Assembly (NCBI GenBank): GCA_016287385.1
Contig: JAEEWM010000015.1
Span: forward strand, 58,853-122,852
Direction of reading: 5' to 3'
DNA: 64,000 nucleotides
Source of the DNA: Clostridiaceae bacterium
GTDB lineage: Bacteria; Bacillota; Clostridia; Oscillospirales; Acutalibacteraceae
Shown here: piece after piece, positions 8,560-16,661 of the stretch
Position numbering within the stretch: the first letter of the stretch is position 1
How the letters are laid out: each line of letters begins with the position of its first letter
The notes under the pieces: generated by a model
Seen by the model: the letters and a program-made list of their open reading frames with translations, nothing else
Databases searched by the model: none
What the model was told of the DNA's origin: nothing
Translations under genes and position numbers: made by a program

Positions 8560-9780
8560 TCAAACCTTAAAGCTTTTAAAGAGTTGCGCATATTTATCAA
8601 GACAAATCTTTCTATCTGCGTTTTCGGTAACATACTCTCTGCCGCCGCAGATAATGAGTTCACCGTTTTTTGCTTTGAGTATCGTATCGGCAAGCGCCCC
8701 GCCGTCCCCCGGCGTAACGCAAACCCCGGATCCGCTTTTTGTCAAAACATCCGCGAGTTCACTGTCAGTATCAAAGCAGGCAATAATCGGTGTATTGCAA
8801 GCCATTATGCTCCATGTTTTGCTTGGGATTGCTGCCCCGCCTGCGCCTTTCTTGCAAGTTATAAGTGCAACATCACCCATGCTGTAAACCTCGGGTATCC
8901 GTTCGGGCGGCAGCAGCGGATTTATAATCACATTGGTAAGACGCCTGTCCGAAACTGCTCTTTTTGTTGCTTCAAATTCACTGCCGTTGCCAAAAAGAAC
9001 AAACTGAATATCGGCTTCATCCTTTAATATATCCGCCGCGTTTATTATGGTGTTTGTCCCTTGTGTTGCACCAAAGTTTCCGGCGTAAAGCACAATGAAT
9101 TTATCACGGTCAATGCCGCATTCGTCAAAGAGTGTGTTATCCGGTCGACTTATCGGTTTTATTGTTTCGGTATCTATCCAGTTGGGAATTACTTTAATTT
9201 TAGCTTCGGGTACACCTTTGCTTATTATGTTGTTCTTAAAACTTTCACCGATAACTATTATTCTGTCGGCACACTTATACGTGTAGTCTTCTATTTTTCT
9301 GCCGATTTTATAAAGCAGAGAACCTTTATTTGTCATACCGGCGTTTACGAGGGAATCGGGGAAAATGTCTTGTAAATTATAGATGAACGCAGCATGTAGC
9401 TTCTTTGCAACTTTTGCCGCTATAAAACCCTGGGTGGGAGGAGTGCTGTTTGAAAAAACGACATCCACGTTTGTTGCCTTTTTACCAATTCTGTAAGTGC
9501 GGTAATTGCACCAAAAGTAGCGGATGGCCCGAATGATGGGGTTCTTACCCTCTTGTACGGATGCAAACCTTGTAACATGCACATGTCCGCCGTAAACGGT
9601 TTCGGTTTTTCTTTTTTTGTATTCATCGGCTGTTTTTTTATCTATACCGCGGGTTGGCACGGGACAAATGACTTTTACACTGTGCCCCGCACTTATCAAG
9701 CTTTTCAAAAGATCCCGTTCCAGATGTGTAAAAGATGTCCGTTCCGGCTCAAAATACGCGTCTAAAAAAAGAATTGTCAT
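8560..9780 (-). CDS. Glycosyltransferase family 4 (WbuB/WcaI-like)
   Basis: A 406-residue GT4 enzyme of the group that resembles colanic-acid WcaI and O-antigen WbuB: MTILFLDAYFEPERTSFTHLERDLLKSL at the start, NSTPPTQGFIAAKVAKKLHAAFIYNLQDIFPDSL in the acceptor domain, KVIPNWIDTETI linker, and FIVLYAGNFGATQGTNTIINAADIL opening the donor domain. WbuB-type enzymes often add fucosamine-like or N-acetylated amino sugars early in the repeat unit, but that is inference. The start ATG overlaps the GNAT stop by 4 bases. Confidence 0.88.
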   Translation of the reverse strand: MTILFLDAYFEPERTSFTHLERDLLKSLISAGHSVKVICPVPTRGIDKKTADEYKKRKTETVYGGHVHVTRFASVQEGKNPIIRAIRYFWCNYRTYRIGKKATNVDVVFSNSTPPTQGFIAAKVAKKLHAAFIYNLQDIFPDSLVNAGMTNKGSLLYKIGRKIEDYTYKCADRIIVIGESFKNNIISKGVPEAKIKVIPNWIDTETIKPISRPDNTLFDECGIDRDKFIVLYAGNFGATQGTNTIINAADILKDEADIQFVLFGNGSEFEATKRAVSDRRLTNVIINPLLPPERIPEVYSMGDVALITCKKGAGGAAIPSKTWSIMACNTPIIACFDTDSELADVLTKSGSGVCVTPGDGGALADTILKAKNGELIICGGREYVTENADRKICLDKYAQLFKSFKV

Positions 9781-10388
9781 GTACTTTCCTCGGGCTTATA
9801 AATGTACTCGTTCATCAATCGGCCTTCTTTGGTCTCAAAGCTTCTCGAAAGCGAAAAACCGTTTTTTTGATAAAAGCGGTTAACCGAATCGTTGTTTTTT
9901 GCATCGGTTTCAAGGCTTATGTACGCGAATATGCTGAAATCAACAGTTCCTTTAAGCTTTTCGATGAGCATAGAACCTATGCCTTCGCCTTCGCTTTCGG
10001 GATCTACACAAATTGATGCGAGTTCAACATATCGTTCTTCTTTTACTACTGAATTGCTTTTTTTGAATGCGCCGAGTATTCGTTTTATGAAGGAGGGATG
10101 CAAAATAGCTGCTTTAGCCGAGCAAAAAGCAAATCTTACAATATGCTTTTTAATGAGTTGCTTGAAAAAACGGGGATAATCCTCGGAGTATGCCAAAAAT
10201 CCAACTATTTCACTGTCCTTCTTTGCGATGAGTATATCTGATTTTTCATCCTCAAAATAGCCGAGGTACAACGTTTTCAAAAAGGAGACGCCTAACTGAG
10301 TTAAAAAAAACCTCGGAAACGCCTTTCTGTGAAGAAGAGCAATATCGTTTATAAGTTGTTTGTCGTTCAATTTGTAAATTGAAAGCAT
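9777..10388 (-). CDS. GNAT-family N-acetyltransferase
   Basis: A 203-residue GCN5-related acetyltransferase. Motif A is visible as VELASICVDPESEGEGIGSMLIEKLK, the acetyl-CoA pyrophosphate loop, and motif B as NRFYQKNGF. Next to an initiating sugar transferase and a DegT aminotransferase it could acetylate the amino group of a 4-aminosugar nucleotide, as PglD does by a different fold; this is inference. Its ATG overlaps the upstream stop codon by one base (TAATG). Confidence 0.87.
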   Translation of the reverse strand: MLSIYKLNDKQLINDIALLHRKAFPRFFLTQLGVSFLKTLYLGYFEDEKSDILIAKKDSEIVGFLAYSEDYPRFFKQLIKKHIVRFAFCSAKAAILHPSFIKRILGAFKKSNSVVKEERYVELASICVDPESEGEGIGSMLIEKLKGTVDFSIFAYISLETDAKNNDSVNRFYQKNGFSLSRSFETKEGRLMNEYIYKPEEST

Positions 10389-11083
10389 TATTTTCTATTT
10401 CCTTTTTTTAATACCGCAAAAACAGTAGTGAACATTACCGATATGTCGTCATGAAATGAAAAATTTTTTAAGGCGTCTAAATTTATTTTCATTTTTTCAG
10501 GCAAAACGGTATGTAAATATTGGCTCTCAATATCTTCGTTTGCAGTCAGGAGTAACGCCTCATCCTTATATGCGACAGAGGCTTTTGACGTGATTCCCGC
10601 CGGCAGAAGAAAGGTGGCAAAATATTCCGGCTTATAGAGCTTTACATATTTCAGGGCTTCGGGTCTTGTGCCCACAAAAGACATATTGCCTGCAAGTACG
10701 TCAATAAGTTGCGGAATTTCATCGAGCCGCGTATTTCTCAAAAAACGACCGATCTTTGTTATGCGTGTGTCATTTTCAGAAGTGATCGCTGCGCCGATTT
10801 TGTCGGCATTTGTTACCATCGTCCTGAATTTGTGTATATAAAAGTGCTTGCCGTAAGTTGTCACTCGTTCTTGTCTGAAAAAAACCGGACCATCGGAATC
10901 AAACTTGATCAGTACGGCTACAATCGCCATGGGCAAAAGCAATAAAACCGACAAAACAAAAGCAAGGACAAAATCGGCGACGCGCTTAGCTGCTATTTGG
11001 ACACGTTTATGATAAAGTAATTGCCAATACGGTTGCACTTCCGGTATACGCATAAATTCCGGCAAGTCTATCCAATCTCTCAA
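10388..11083 (-). CDS. Initiating polyprenyl-phosphate sugar-1-phosphate transferase (PglC type)
   Basis: A 231-residue monotopic phosphoglycosyl transferase: it transfers a sugar-1-phosphate from UDP-sugar to undecaprenyl phosphate and so starts the repeat unit. The N-terminal part has one hydrophobic re-entrant helix (VADFVLAFVLSVLLLLPMAIVAVLI), then GPVFFRQERV, FRTM, the catalytic Asp-Glu dyad in NTRLDEIPQLIDVLAGNMSFVGTRPE, and KASVAY. It lacks the extra N-terminal membrane domain of WcaJ/WbaP, so it is the small PglC/WecP-like form. Start is TTG 11083 with GAGG eight bases upstream. Confidence 0.92.
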   Translation of the reverse strand: MRDWIDLPEFMRIPEVQPYWQLLYHKRVQIAAKRVADFVLAFVLSVLLLLPMAIVAVLIKFDSDGPVFFRQERVTTYGKHFYIHKFRTMVTNADKIGAAITSENDTRITKIGRFLRNTRLDEIPQLIDVLAGNMSFVGTRPEALKYVKLYKPEYFATFLLPAGITSKASVAYKDEALLLTANEDIESQYLHTVLPEKMKINLDALKNFSFHDDISVMFTTVFAVLKKGNRK

Positions 11084-11108
11084 AATGCGAACCTCTTTTG
11101 CAGTAAAA

Positions 11109-12302
11109 TTATATTAGTTTGATCAAATTTTCGCATACATACTCCACTTGCTCATCTGTAAGTAATGTATGAAGCGGTAGGGATATTTCGCTTTTATATT
11201 GATCGTAAGAGTTTGGGAAATCGTTAATATCGAATCCTAAATTTTTATAAGCGGTATGCATAGGCAACGGCTTATAGTGAACGTTGCAACCGATCCCTGC
11301 CTCCGCCATTTTAAGTATTATTTCATTGCGTCGTTCCTCTTCCGCTTCGCATAGATGCAGAAGATATAAGTGACAATTGCCCAACATATTCTCGCCGAAA
11401 TGTTCAAGCCGTGTGACGTTCAGCGGGGCAAAGGCTTTGTCATAAGCGCGGACGATTTCTTTGCGGCGCGCAAGGAAGCCTTCGTAGCGAGAAAGCTGCG
11501 CAAGACCGAAACTTGCCAGAATATCGGTCATATTGCACTTGTGCCCCGTTGTTACAATATCGTATTCCCAACTGCCGGGAACGTTTTTGGCAAGCGCGTC
11601 TTTGCTTTGGCCGTGGAGCGAAGAAAGCATATATTCGTTATAAAGCTCGCCGTTTTCAATACCCTCGCGGTCAAGCCACGTTACCGCGCCGCCTTCAGCC
11701 GTGGTAAGATTCTTTACCGCGTGAAAGCTGAAACAGGTAAAATCCGCAACGGTGCCGCTTTTGCGACCCTTGTATTCCGCACCGAGAGAGTGGGCGGCAT
11801 CTGCTATTATCACGGGTCTGTCAAAAGCCGACATATATTTGTTTGCTCCGGCGGAAAAGAGGCTCTTTTTGCTTTCGAGCGCAGAATATATCTTATCGTA
11901 ATCGCACATAACACCGCCTATATCCACAGGTATTATTGCTTTTGTGCGCTCGGTTATAAGGCCGGGCAGGCGGTTATAGTCCATATGAAAACTGCCTTTT
12001 TCCACATCGCAGAGCACGATTTTTGCACCGACATGGTCAATTACTGACGCGGAAGCAGTGTATGTATACGCGCTGGTTATTACTTCGTCGCCTTTTCCGA
12101 TACCCAAAACACGAAGAGTCATTTCGAGGCAAGCCGTCGCCGAGTTCATGCAAACGGCAGTTTTGGTTCCGCAGTATTCCGAAATTCTTTTCTCGAAAAG
12201 TTTGGTTTTAGGCCCGGTGGTTATCCATCCGGATTTCAGCGTATCTACAACTTCTTTTATTTCAAGATCGGAAACATCAGGTGGAGAAAAAGGTATCTGC
12301 AT
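11109..12302 (-). CDS. DegT/DnrJ/EryC1/StrS family PLP-dependent sugar aminotransferase
   Basis: About 397 residues. PLP-dependent enzyme that converts a 4-keto (or 3-keto) nucleotide sugar to an amino sugar. Features: N-terminal IPFSPPDVSDLEIKEVVDTLKSGWITTGP, AVCMNSATACLEMTL, the IIADAAHSLGAEY strand, and the Schiff-base lysine in FSFHAVKNLTTAEGG (about Lys197). First gene of the leftward operon. I chose ATG 12302 because AGGGG lies eight bases upstream; a GTG at 12311 is in frame but inside that spacing. The matching 4,6-dehydratase is not in the window. Confidence 0.92.
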   Translation of the reverse strand: MQIPFSPPDVSDLEIKEVVDTLKSGWITTGPKTKLFEKRISEYCGTKTAVCMNSATACLEMTLRVLGIGKGDEVITSAYTYTASASVIDHVGAKIVLCDVEKGSFHMDYNRLPGLITERTKAIIPVDIGGVMCDYDKIYSALESKKSLFSAGANKYMSAFDRPVIIADAAHSLGAEYKGRKSGTVADFTCFSFHAVKNLTTAEGGAVTWLDREGIENGELYNEYMLSSLHGQSKDALAKNVPGSWEYDIVTTGHKCNMTDILASFGLAQLSRYEGFLARRKEIVRAYDKAFAPLNVTRLEHFGENMLGNCHLYLLHLCEAEEERRNEIILKMAEAGIGCNVHYKPLPMHTAYKNLGFDINDFPNSYDQYKSEISLPLHTLLTDEQVEYVCENLIKLI

Positions 12303-12368
12303 GCTTTGCACCCCTCACAGCAATAGATAATCAAAAGAATTGGTTTTGCGACACTCATCCAATTTTAG

Positions 12369-12397
12369 AGTATAACATATATATAATCATAATGCAA
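12369..12397 (-). promoter_or_regulatory. Probable sigma-A promoter of the polysaccharide operon
   Basis: On the minus strand a TTGCAT (12397-12392) and TATACT (12374-12369) are separated by 17 bases, about 65 bases upstream of the aminotransferase start. It is the only clear promoter ahead of the roughly 12-kb leftward gene run, whose genes are closely spaced or overlapping. Confidence 0.55.
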
Positions 12398-12497
12398 GTA
12401 TTTTGATTCTCCGCCCAATGGGAGGCACACAATAATCGGCTCGTGGTTTCTTGCGTCGGTGTCTTCCGGCACAATTTGCGTGCGGAGCGAAAAAGTA

Positions 12498-12526
12498 TTG
12501 ACAAATCCGCGCGGGTGTGGCATAAT
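12498..12526 (+). promoter_or_regulatory. Sigma-A promoter of the lysine-riboswitch importer operon
   Basis: TTGACA at 12498-12503 and CATAAT at 12521-12526 with a 17-base spacer. Transcription would start near 12533, just before the riboswitch aptamer. Confidence 0.75.
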
Positions 12527-12545
12527 ATGTGCAAATTTAAGATTG

Positions 12546-12716
12546 CTTTTGATAGAGGCGCGGCGTTTATCAGTAGCATACCGCTTATAAGGTGTTTTAC
12601 GGTATGTGAAAGGAACCGCCGCCGAAGGGTGCGGAGTTTGCCTTGATTCCGCTTTCCTGGGCCGTCGGGGAATACCCGCCGGACTGTCGCGAGTATTCGC
12701 GGAGCGCTATCGTAAG
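12546..12716 (+). ncRNA. Lysine riboswitch (L-box) aptamer
   Basis: The sequence carries the conserved L-box elements in the right order: GATAGAGGCGCG (from 12551), AGTA (12572-12575), GAAAGG (about 12608), GCCGAAG (about 12621), CTGG (12657-12660), CTGTC (12684-12688) and GGAGCGCTATC (12701-12711). GATAG (12551-12555) pairs with CTATC (12707-12711) to close P1, with partial extension on both sides. It is followed by an intrinsic terminator and an amino-acid ABC importer, so lysine should repress the operon by premature termination. Known lysine riboswitches control lysine synthesis and uptake genes. Confidence 0.9.
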
Positions 12717-12730
12717 GTTTAATATTTTTT

Positions 12731-12770
12731 ACGCCTGTGATAGTTCTCTGTCACAGGCGGTTTTATTTTT
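12731..12770 (+). terminator. Intrinsic terminator of the lysine riboswitch
   Basis: Stem CGCCTGTGA (12732-12740) pairs perfectly with TCACAGGCG (12751-12759), with a ten-base loop and a T-rich tail. It lies between the aptamer and the first structural gene and is the expected expression platform. Confidence 0.85.
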
Positions 12771-12797
12771 GAAAAACTGAAAAGGAGATCGAACAAA

Positions 12798-13643
12798 ATG
12801 AAAAAAATTATTGCACTTATTGCCGTACTGGCACTGATTTTGGGACTTTGCGCGTGCGGCAAGAGCGTAGACGCTTCAAAAGATGAGGAGAAGGTCAAGG
12901 AGTCCGGCGTGCTCAAAGTCGGTATGGAGTGTGCCTACGCGCCCTTTAACTGGACTCAGACCGATGACGGCAACGGCGCCGTAAAAATCGCGAACGCAGA
13001 AGGGTACGCCAACGGTTACGACGTACAGATAGCCAAAAAAGTGGCTGACAAGCTGGGTGTTAAGCTTGAAATATACGCTTACGAGTGGGACGCGCTCATT
13101 CCCGCGGTTCAGTCGGGTAATCTCGACTGCATTATAGCCGGTATGAGCCCGACCGAAGACAGAAAAGAAGAGATAGATTTTTCTTCAAACTATTACATTT
13201 CAAACCTTGTTATCATCACAAAGAAGGACAGCGCTTACGCCTCTGCAAAATCGCTTGAAGATTTCGCGGGCGCAAAGATAAGCGCGCAGGACGGCACCTT
13301 CCACGCTCAGGCGCTGTCGCAGATAAAGGACGTTAAGTCAAGCGTTATGAAGGACTTTACAATGCTCTATACCGCCGTTACCGCCGGCACGATTGACGGA
13401 TACGTAGCCGAAGAGCCGACGGCGCTTCAGGTGTGCGGAAGCAACGATGATCTTACCTACGTGGCGCTCGTTAATAACGATACCGGATTTACCTGCACGG
13501 AAGGCGATACCGCCATCGCGGTAGGAATCCGCAAGGGCTCTCAGCTTAACGAAAAAGCTTCCGCCGCGATAGATGATATTTCGGTTGAGGAACGCGCTGA
13601 AATCATGAAGAAAATGGTTGAGCTCGCACCCGCGGAAGAATAA
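12798..13643 (+). CDS. Amino-acid (probably lysine) ABC transporter substrate-binding lipoprotein
   Basis: A 281-residue family 3 periplasmic-type binding protein. The signal peptide MKKIIALIAVLALILGLCACG ends in a lipobox, with Cys20 as the lipidated residue. Mature protein shows KVGMECAYAPFNW, GYDVQIAKKVADKLG, WDALIPAVQSGNLDCIIAGMSPTEDRKEEIDFS and YVAEEPTAL, all typical of polar-amino-acid binding proteins. AAGGAG lies ahead of the ATG. It captures the amino acid outside the membrane for the permease encoded 17 bases downstream. The lysine riboswitch upstream argues for lysine; arginine or another basic amino acid is the alternative. Confidence 0.92.
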   Translation: MKKIIALIAVLALILGLCACGKSVDASKDEEKVKESGVLKVGMECAYAPFNWTQTDDGNGAVKIANAEGYANGYDVQIAKKVADKLGVKLEIYAYEWDALIPAVQSGNLDCIIAGMSPTEDRKEEIDFSSNYYISNLVIITKKDSAYASAKSLEDFAGAKISAQDGTFHAQALSQIKDVKSSVMKDFTMLYTAVTAGTIDGYVAEEPTALQVCGSNDDLTYVALVNNDTGFTCTEGDTAIAVGIRKGSQLNEKASAAIDDISVEERAEIMKKMVELAPAEE

Positions 13644-13660
13644 TTTACCGAGGTCTTTTA

Positions 13661-14443
13661 ATGTCACTGTTTAATGATATTTCCAAGGTCTGGTCGCGGT
13701 ACGGCGACCAGATACTGAGCGGTATTGCCAATACCGTTATCATATCGATAATCGGTACGCTGATAGGTCTTGTTATAGGTCTTATCAACGGAATCATCCG
13801 CACTGTGCCGAAGCCGAAAAATCCCGTTGTTAAAGTAATTCTTACGGTTATAAACTGGATAATCAACGTCTACGTTGAAGTGTTCAGAGGCACGCCGATG
13901 ATGGTGCAGGCGATGATAATATACTGGGGCTACGCGTACATGAACGCGGGGGCGACCCTGCCGCTTGTTCCGGCGGGCATAGTGATAGTTTCCATTAACA
14001 CCGGCGCGTATATCACCGAAATAGTGCGCGGAGGCATTATATCAATCGACCGCGGACAGTTTGAGGGCGCGATGAGTATAGGCATGTCGCATTTTCAGAC
14101 AATGCTTCACGTCATCATTCCTCAGGTAATGCGCAATATACTGCCCTCCGTTTCCAATGAATTTGTGGTAAACATCAAGGATACGTCGGTGCTTAACGTC
14201 ATCGGCGTTACCGAACTGTATTTTTACGCGGCGAGCGCGGCGAAGAACAGCTATAAAATATTCGCAAGCTACCTTATCGCCTGCGCGATTTACTTTTGCC
14301 TTACGTTTACGGTCACCCGCATACTGCGGTTTGCCGAAAAGCTGATAGAGGGCAAGGCGAATTATACCGTTTTCGGCTCGCAGAGCGATTCCTCCGCGGA
14401 AATTCACGTAAATACCGAAAAGGGGGGACCGGAAAATGTCTGA
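13661..14443 (+). CDS. Amino-acid ABC transporter permease (probably lysine)
   Basis: A 260-residue HisM/GlnP-type permease with about five membrane segments. The first transmembrane helix contains [25 protein letters not shown], followed by [20 protein letters not shown], the family signature for polar amino acid permeases, and the EAA-loop equivalent [31 protein letters not shown], which contacts the ATPase. It forms the membrane channel as a homodimer. The gene overlaps the ATPase gene by 8 bases. Expression is set by the upstream lysine riboswitch. Confidence 0.93.
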   Translation: MSLFNDISKVWSRYGDQILSGIANTVIISIIGTLIGLVIGLINGIIRTVPKPKNPVVKVILTVINWIINVYVEVFRGTPMMVQAMIIYWGYAYMNAGATLPLVPAGIVIVSINTGAYITEIVRGGIISIDRGQFEGAMSIGMSHFQTMLHVIIPQVMRNILPSVSNEFVVNIKDTSVLNVIGVTELYFYAASAAKNSYKIFASYLIACAIYFCLTFTVTRILRFAEKLIEGKANYTVFGSQSDSSAEIHVNTEKGGPENV

Positions 14444-15173
14444 ACACGTTATAGAAGTCAATCACCTTAAAAAAGCGTTCGGCAAAAACGTGGTGCTCAA
14501 GGATATCGATTTTTCGATAGTAAAGGGCGAGACGGTGAGCGTTATCGGCTCGTCCGGCTCGGGGAAAAGCACAATGCTTCGCTGTGTTAATCTTCTTGAA
14601 ACGCCGACCGCCGGTGAGATACTGTTTCACGGCAAAAACGTACAGACCGAGCTTGAGGTGTCAAAATACCGCGCCAAGGTCGGCATGGTGTTTCAGTCCT
14701 TTAACCTTTTCGATAACCTGAACGCGCTTCAGAACTGCATGCTGGGGCAGACCACCGTGCTGAAAAGGAGCAGGGCAGAGGCGAGGGCGAAGGCAATGGA
14801 GTACCTTGAAAAGGTGGGTATGACGCCTTATATAAACGCCAAGCCGCGCCAGCTCTCGGGCGGTCAGAAGCAGCGCGTCGCGATAGCGCGGGCGCTCGCC
14901 ATGGACCCGGAGGTAATCCTTTTCGACGAGCCGACAAGCGCGCTCGACCCGGAAATGGTCGGCGAGGTGCTTTCGGTTATGAAGCGGCTTTCGGAGTCGG
15001 GCATGACCATGATAGTCGTCACGCATGAAATGGCGTTTGCCCGCGATGTGAGCGACCGCGTCGTATTTATGAGCGACGGCCTTATTTGCGAGCAGGGAAC
15101 GCCCGACGAGGTGTTCGGCGACCCCAAACGTGATGAAACAAAGAGTTTTCTTTCAAGATTCTTGAATCAATGA
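14436..15173 (+). CDS. Amino-acid ABC transporter ATP-binding protein (probably lysine)
   Basis: A 245-residue GlnQ/HisP-type ATPase. Walker A is [10 protein letters not shown]-loop [11 protein letters not shown], signature [15 protein letters not shown], Walker [13 protein letters not shown] and switch histidine VVTHEM. Length and motifs are complete, so it should be active. GGGGGG precedes the ATG inside the end of the permease gene. It energises import by the two upstream gene products. The operon closes with a strong terminator directly after the stop codon. Confidence 0.95.
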   Translation: MSEHVIEVNHLKKAFGKNVVLKDIDFSIVKGETVSVIGSSGSGKSTMLRCVNLLETPTAGEILFHGKNVQTELEVSKYRAKVGMVFQSFNLFDNLNALQNCMLGQTTVLKRSRAEARAKAMEYLEKVGMTPYINAKPRQLSGGQKQRVAIARALAMDPEVILFDEPTSALDPEMVGEVLSVMKRLSESGMTMIVVTHEMAFARDVSDRVVFMSDGLICEQGTPDEVFGDPKRDETKSFLSRFLNQ

Positions 15174-15177
15174 AGAA

Positions 15178-15213
15178 AAACGCGGAGAAGGCGTAAAACC
15201 TTCTCCGCGTTTT
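15178..15213 (+). terminator. Intrinsic terminator of the importer operon
   Basis: AAACGCGGAGAAGG pairs with CCTTCTCCGCGTTT around a seven-base loop and is followed by more T. Starts a few bases after the ATPase stop. Confidence 0.88.
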
Positions 15214-15242
15214 GTATAACCGACAGAGCCAAACTGCAAGTT

Positions 15243-15485
15243 TTATTTTATTTCCTGTTCAAGATTTCGGAACATATCAGTGTCGAAAAAATCGGTTATG
15301 GAGATTTCGAGTCCGTCGCAAATCTTTTTAATGGTTGAAATACCGGGGTTGTTGCTTTGACTGTAAATAATTGATTTTATCGTGGTATAGGGTATACCAG
15401 AAACGGTTGCGAGTTTGCAAAAATTAAGACCCTTTTCGTTTGCAAGTTGCTCAATTCGCATTTTTGTCGCTTCGGTTATGTTCAT
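15243..15485 (-). CDS. Small Cro/CI-type helix-turn-helix regulator
   Basis: About 80 residues from ATG 15485, chosen because GGGAGG lies eight bases upstream; the reading frame extends further but without a ribosome site. The HTH is LNFCKLATVSGIPYTTIKSIIYSQSNNPGISTIKKICDGLEISITDFF. It is a single-domain DNA-binding protein, likely a dimeric repressor. Its C-terminal half is closely similar to the HTH protein at 39637-39879 (NPGI-T-KK-CDGLEISI-DFF...LEQEIK), so the two are paralogues. Targets unknown. It is downstream of a short helical protein gene, probably in one operon. Confidence 0.85.
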   Translation of the reverse strand: MNITEATKMRIEQLANEKGLNFCKLATVSGIPYTTIKSIIYSQSNNPGISTIKKICDGLEISITDFFDTDMFRNLEQEIK

Positions 15486-15538
15486 AAGTTCCGCCTCCCG
15501 ATAAAACAAGAATACAAGTTCTACCGGAGGCATAAGGA

Positions 15539-15721
15539 CTATAAATTATACGAATTATGATAAATAGTCTTTTTTAGTCGTTCCGCGGCGATTTCGATAA
15601 CAGTTTCAGGTGAGAGGTTTATACCTGAATCTTTAAGAGACTTTCTTATCTGCGAATCCACTTCGTCTTTTGTGACGCCATGTTTTTTTGCTATAAGTCT
15701 AATAATCTTTTTATATTTCAT
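15539..15721 (-). CDS. Small helical protein of unknown function (60 residues)
   Basis: ATG 15721 is preceded by a perfect AGGAGG seven to eight bases upstream, which decides the start. The product MKYKKIIRLIAKKHGVTKDEVDSQI... is charged and fully helical in appearance, with the pattern (I)ARKHGVTKDEV that I have seen in short clostridial proteins loosely annotated as Spo0A C-terminal-like. I cannot confirm that relation. It is followed by the HTH gene 53 bases later, suggesting a two-gene operon. A perfect 0A-box-like TTTGTCGAA lies upstream. Confidence 0.6.
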   Translation of the reverse strand: MKYKKIIRLIAKKHGVTKDEVDSQIRKSLKDSGINLSPETVIEIAAERLKKTIYHNSYNL

Positions 15722-15742
15722 TTTGATCCTCCTTTCGTCGAT

Positions 15743-15777
15743 ATTATACGATATATAGTCTATCAAAATTTGTCGAA
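15743..15777 (-). promoter_or_regulatory. Putative promoter with an overlapping 0A-box-like site for the small-protein/HTH pair
   Basis: On the minus strand TATAAT is at 15748-15743 with no good -35 hexamer at the usual distance. TTTGTCGAA (plus strand 15769-15777), identical to the B. subtilis Spo0A box consensus, overlaps the -35 position. A single short match can occur by chance in 64 kb, so this is a candidate only. Confidence 0.4.
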
Positions 15778-15831
15778 AATTGCGAGCGTCTGAAAATAAA
15801 TACTATGAAAGTGCATTCATAAGTTTAACGA

Positions 15832-15860
15832 TTGACTAAACGCGAAAATTATTGTATTAT
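15832..15860 (+). promoter_or_regulatory. Sigma-A promoter of proBAC
   Basis: TTGACT (15832-15837) and TATTAT (15855-15860) with a 17-base spacer, 33 bases before the proB ATG. Confidence 0.7.
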
Positions 15861-15892
15861 AATGGCAAAGTCAGCATATAAGGTGATATTTT

Positions 15893-16660
15893 ATGAGAAT
15901 GGTAATAAAGGTGGGCACTTCGACCCTTACGCATAAAACGGGCAAGCTCAATATCCGCGTGTTTGAAGAGCTTACAAAGGTAATATCGAACCTGAAAAAC
16001 TCCGGGATAGAGATAATACTCGTATCCTCGGGCGCCATCGGTATGGGCGCGGGTAAGCTGGGGCTTCCGGGCAGACCGGCGGATATACCCACAAAGCAGG
16101 CCGCGGCGGCGGTAGGGCAAAGCGAGCTGATGTATATGTACGATAAGTTCTTCGGCGAGTATAACCACACCGTGGCGCAAATGCTTCTTACCGCCAACGA
16201 TTTTGAGGATGAGGTAAAGCACGAAAATCTTACCAACACGCTTGTCCGTCTTTTGGAGCTCGGAACTCTGCCCATAATAAACGAAAATGATACCGTATCG
16301 ACCGCCGAGCTTTCGATAGGCGATAACGATACCCTTTCGGCGCTCGTCGCCATAGACGCGAAGGCGGATATGCTGGTTCTGATTTCCGATATTGAGGGAC
16401 TTTATACCGCCGATCCGCATAAGGATAAAAACGCGAAGCTCATATCTGTCGTCGAAAATGTAGACGAGGTTCTGAGTTTCGGCGAAGGCACCGTATCGGT
16501 GCTCGGCACCGGCGGTATGGCTACGAAACTGCAGGCGGCAAAGCTTGTGACAGAGGCGGGAATAGATATGATAATAGTCAGCGGGGCCGACCCCGGCGCG
16601 CTTTACGGTATAGCCGAGGGCGAAATAACGGGAACGCTGTTTTCAAAGAGGAAGAAATAA
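15893..16660 (+). CDS. proB: Glutamate 5-kinase, short form without PUA domain
   Basis: First enzyme of proline synthesis: phosphorylates L-glutamate to gamma-glutamyl phosphate in the cytoplasm. The amino-acid-kinase fold is complete: VIKVGTSTLT, LVSSGAIGMGAGKLGL, NENDTVS...GDNDTLSALVA, LISDIEGLYTADP and GTGGMATKLQAAKLV. The protein ends at 255 residues right after the kinase domain, whereas the B. subtilis and E. coli enzymes carry an additional C-terminal PUA domain. Streptococcal enzymes are similarly short, so this is a known variant. One base separates it from proA. Confidence 0.94.
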   Translation: MRMVIKVGTSTLTHKTGKLNIRVFEELTKVISNLKNSGIEIILVSSGAIGMGAGKLGLPGRPADIPTKQAAAAVGQSELMYMYDKFFGEYNHTVAQMLLTANDFEDEVKHENLTNTLVRLLELGTLPIINENDTVSTAELSIGDNDTLSALVAIDAKADMLVLISDIEGLYTADPHKDKNAKLISVVENVDEVLSFGEGTVSVLGTGGMATKLQAAKLVTEAGIDMIIVSGADPGALYGIAEGEITGTLFSKRKK

Positions 16661-16661
16661 T

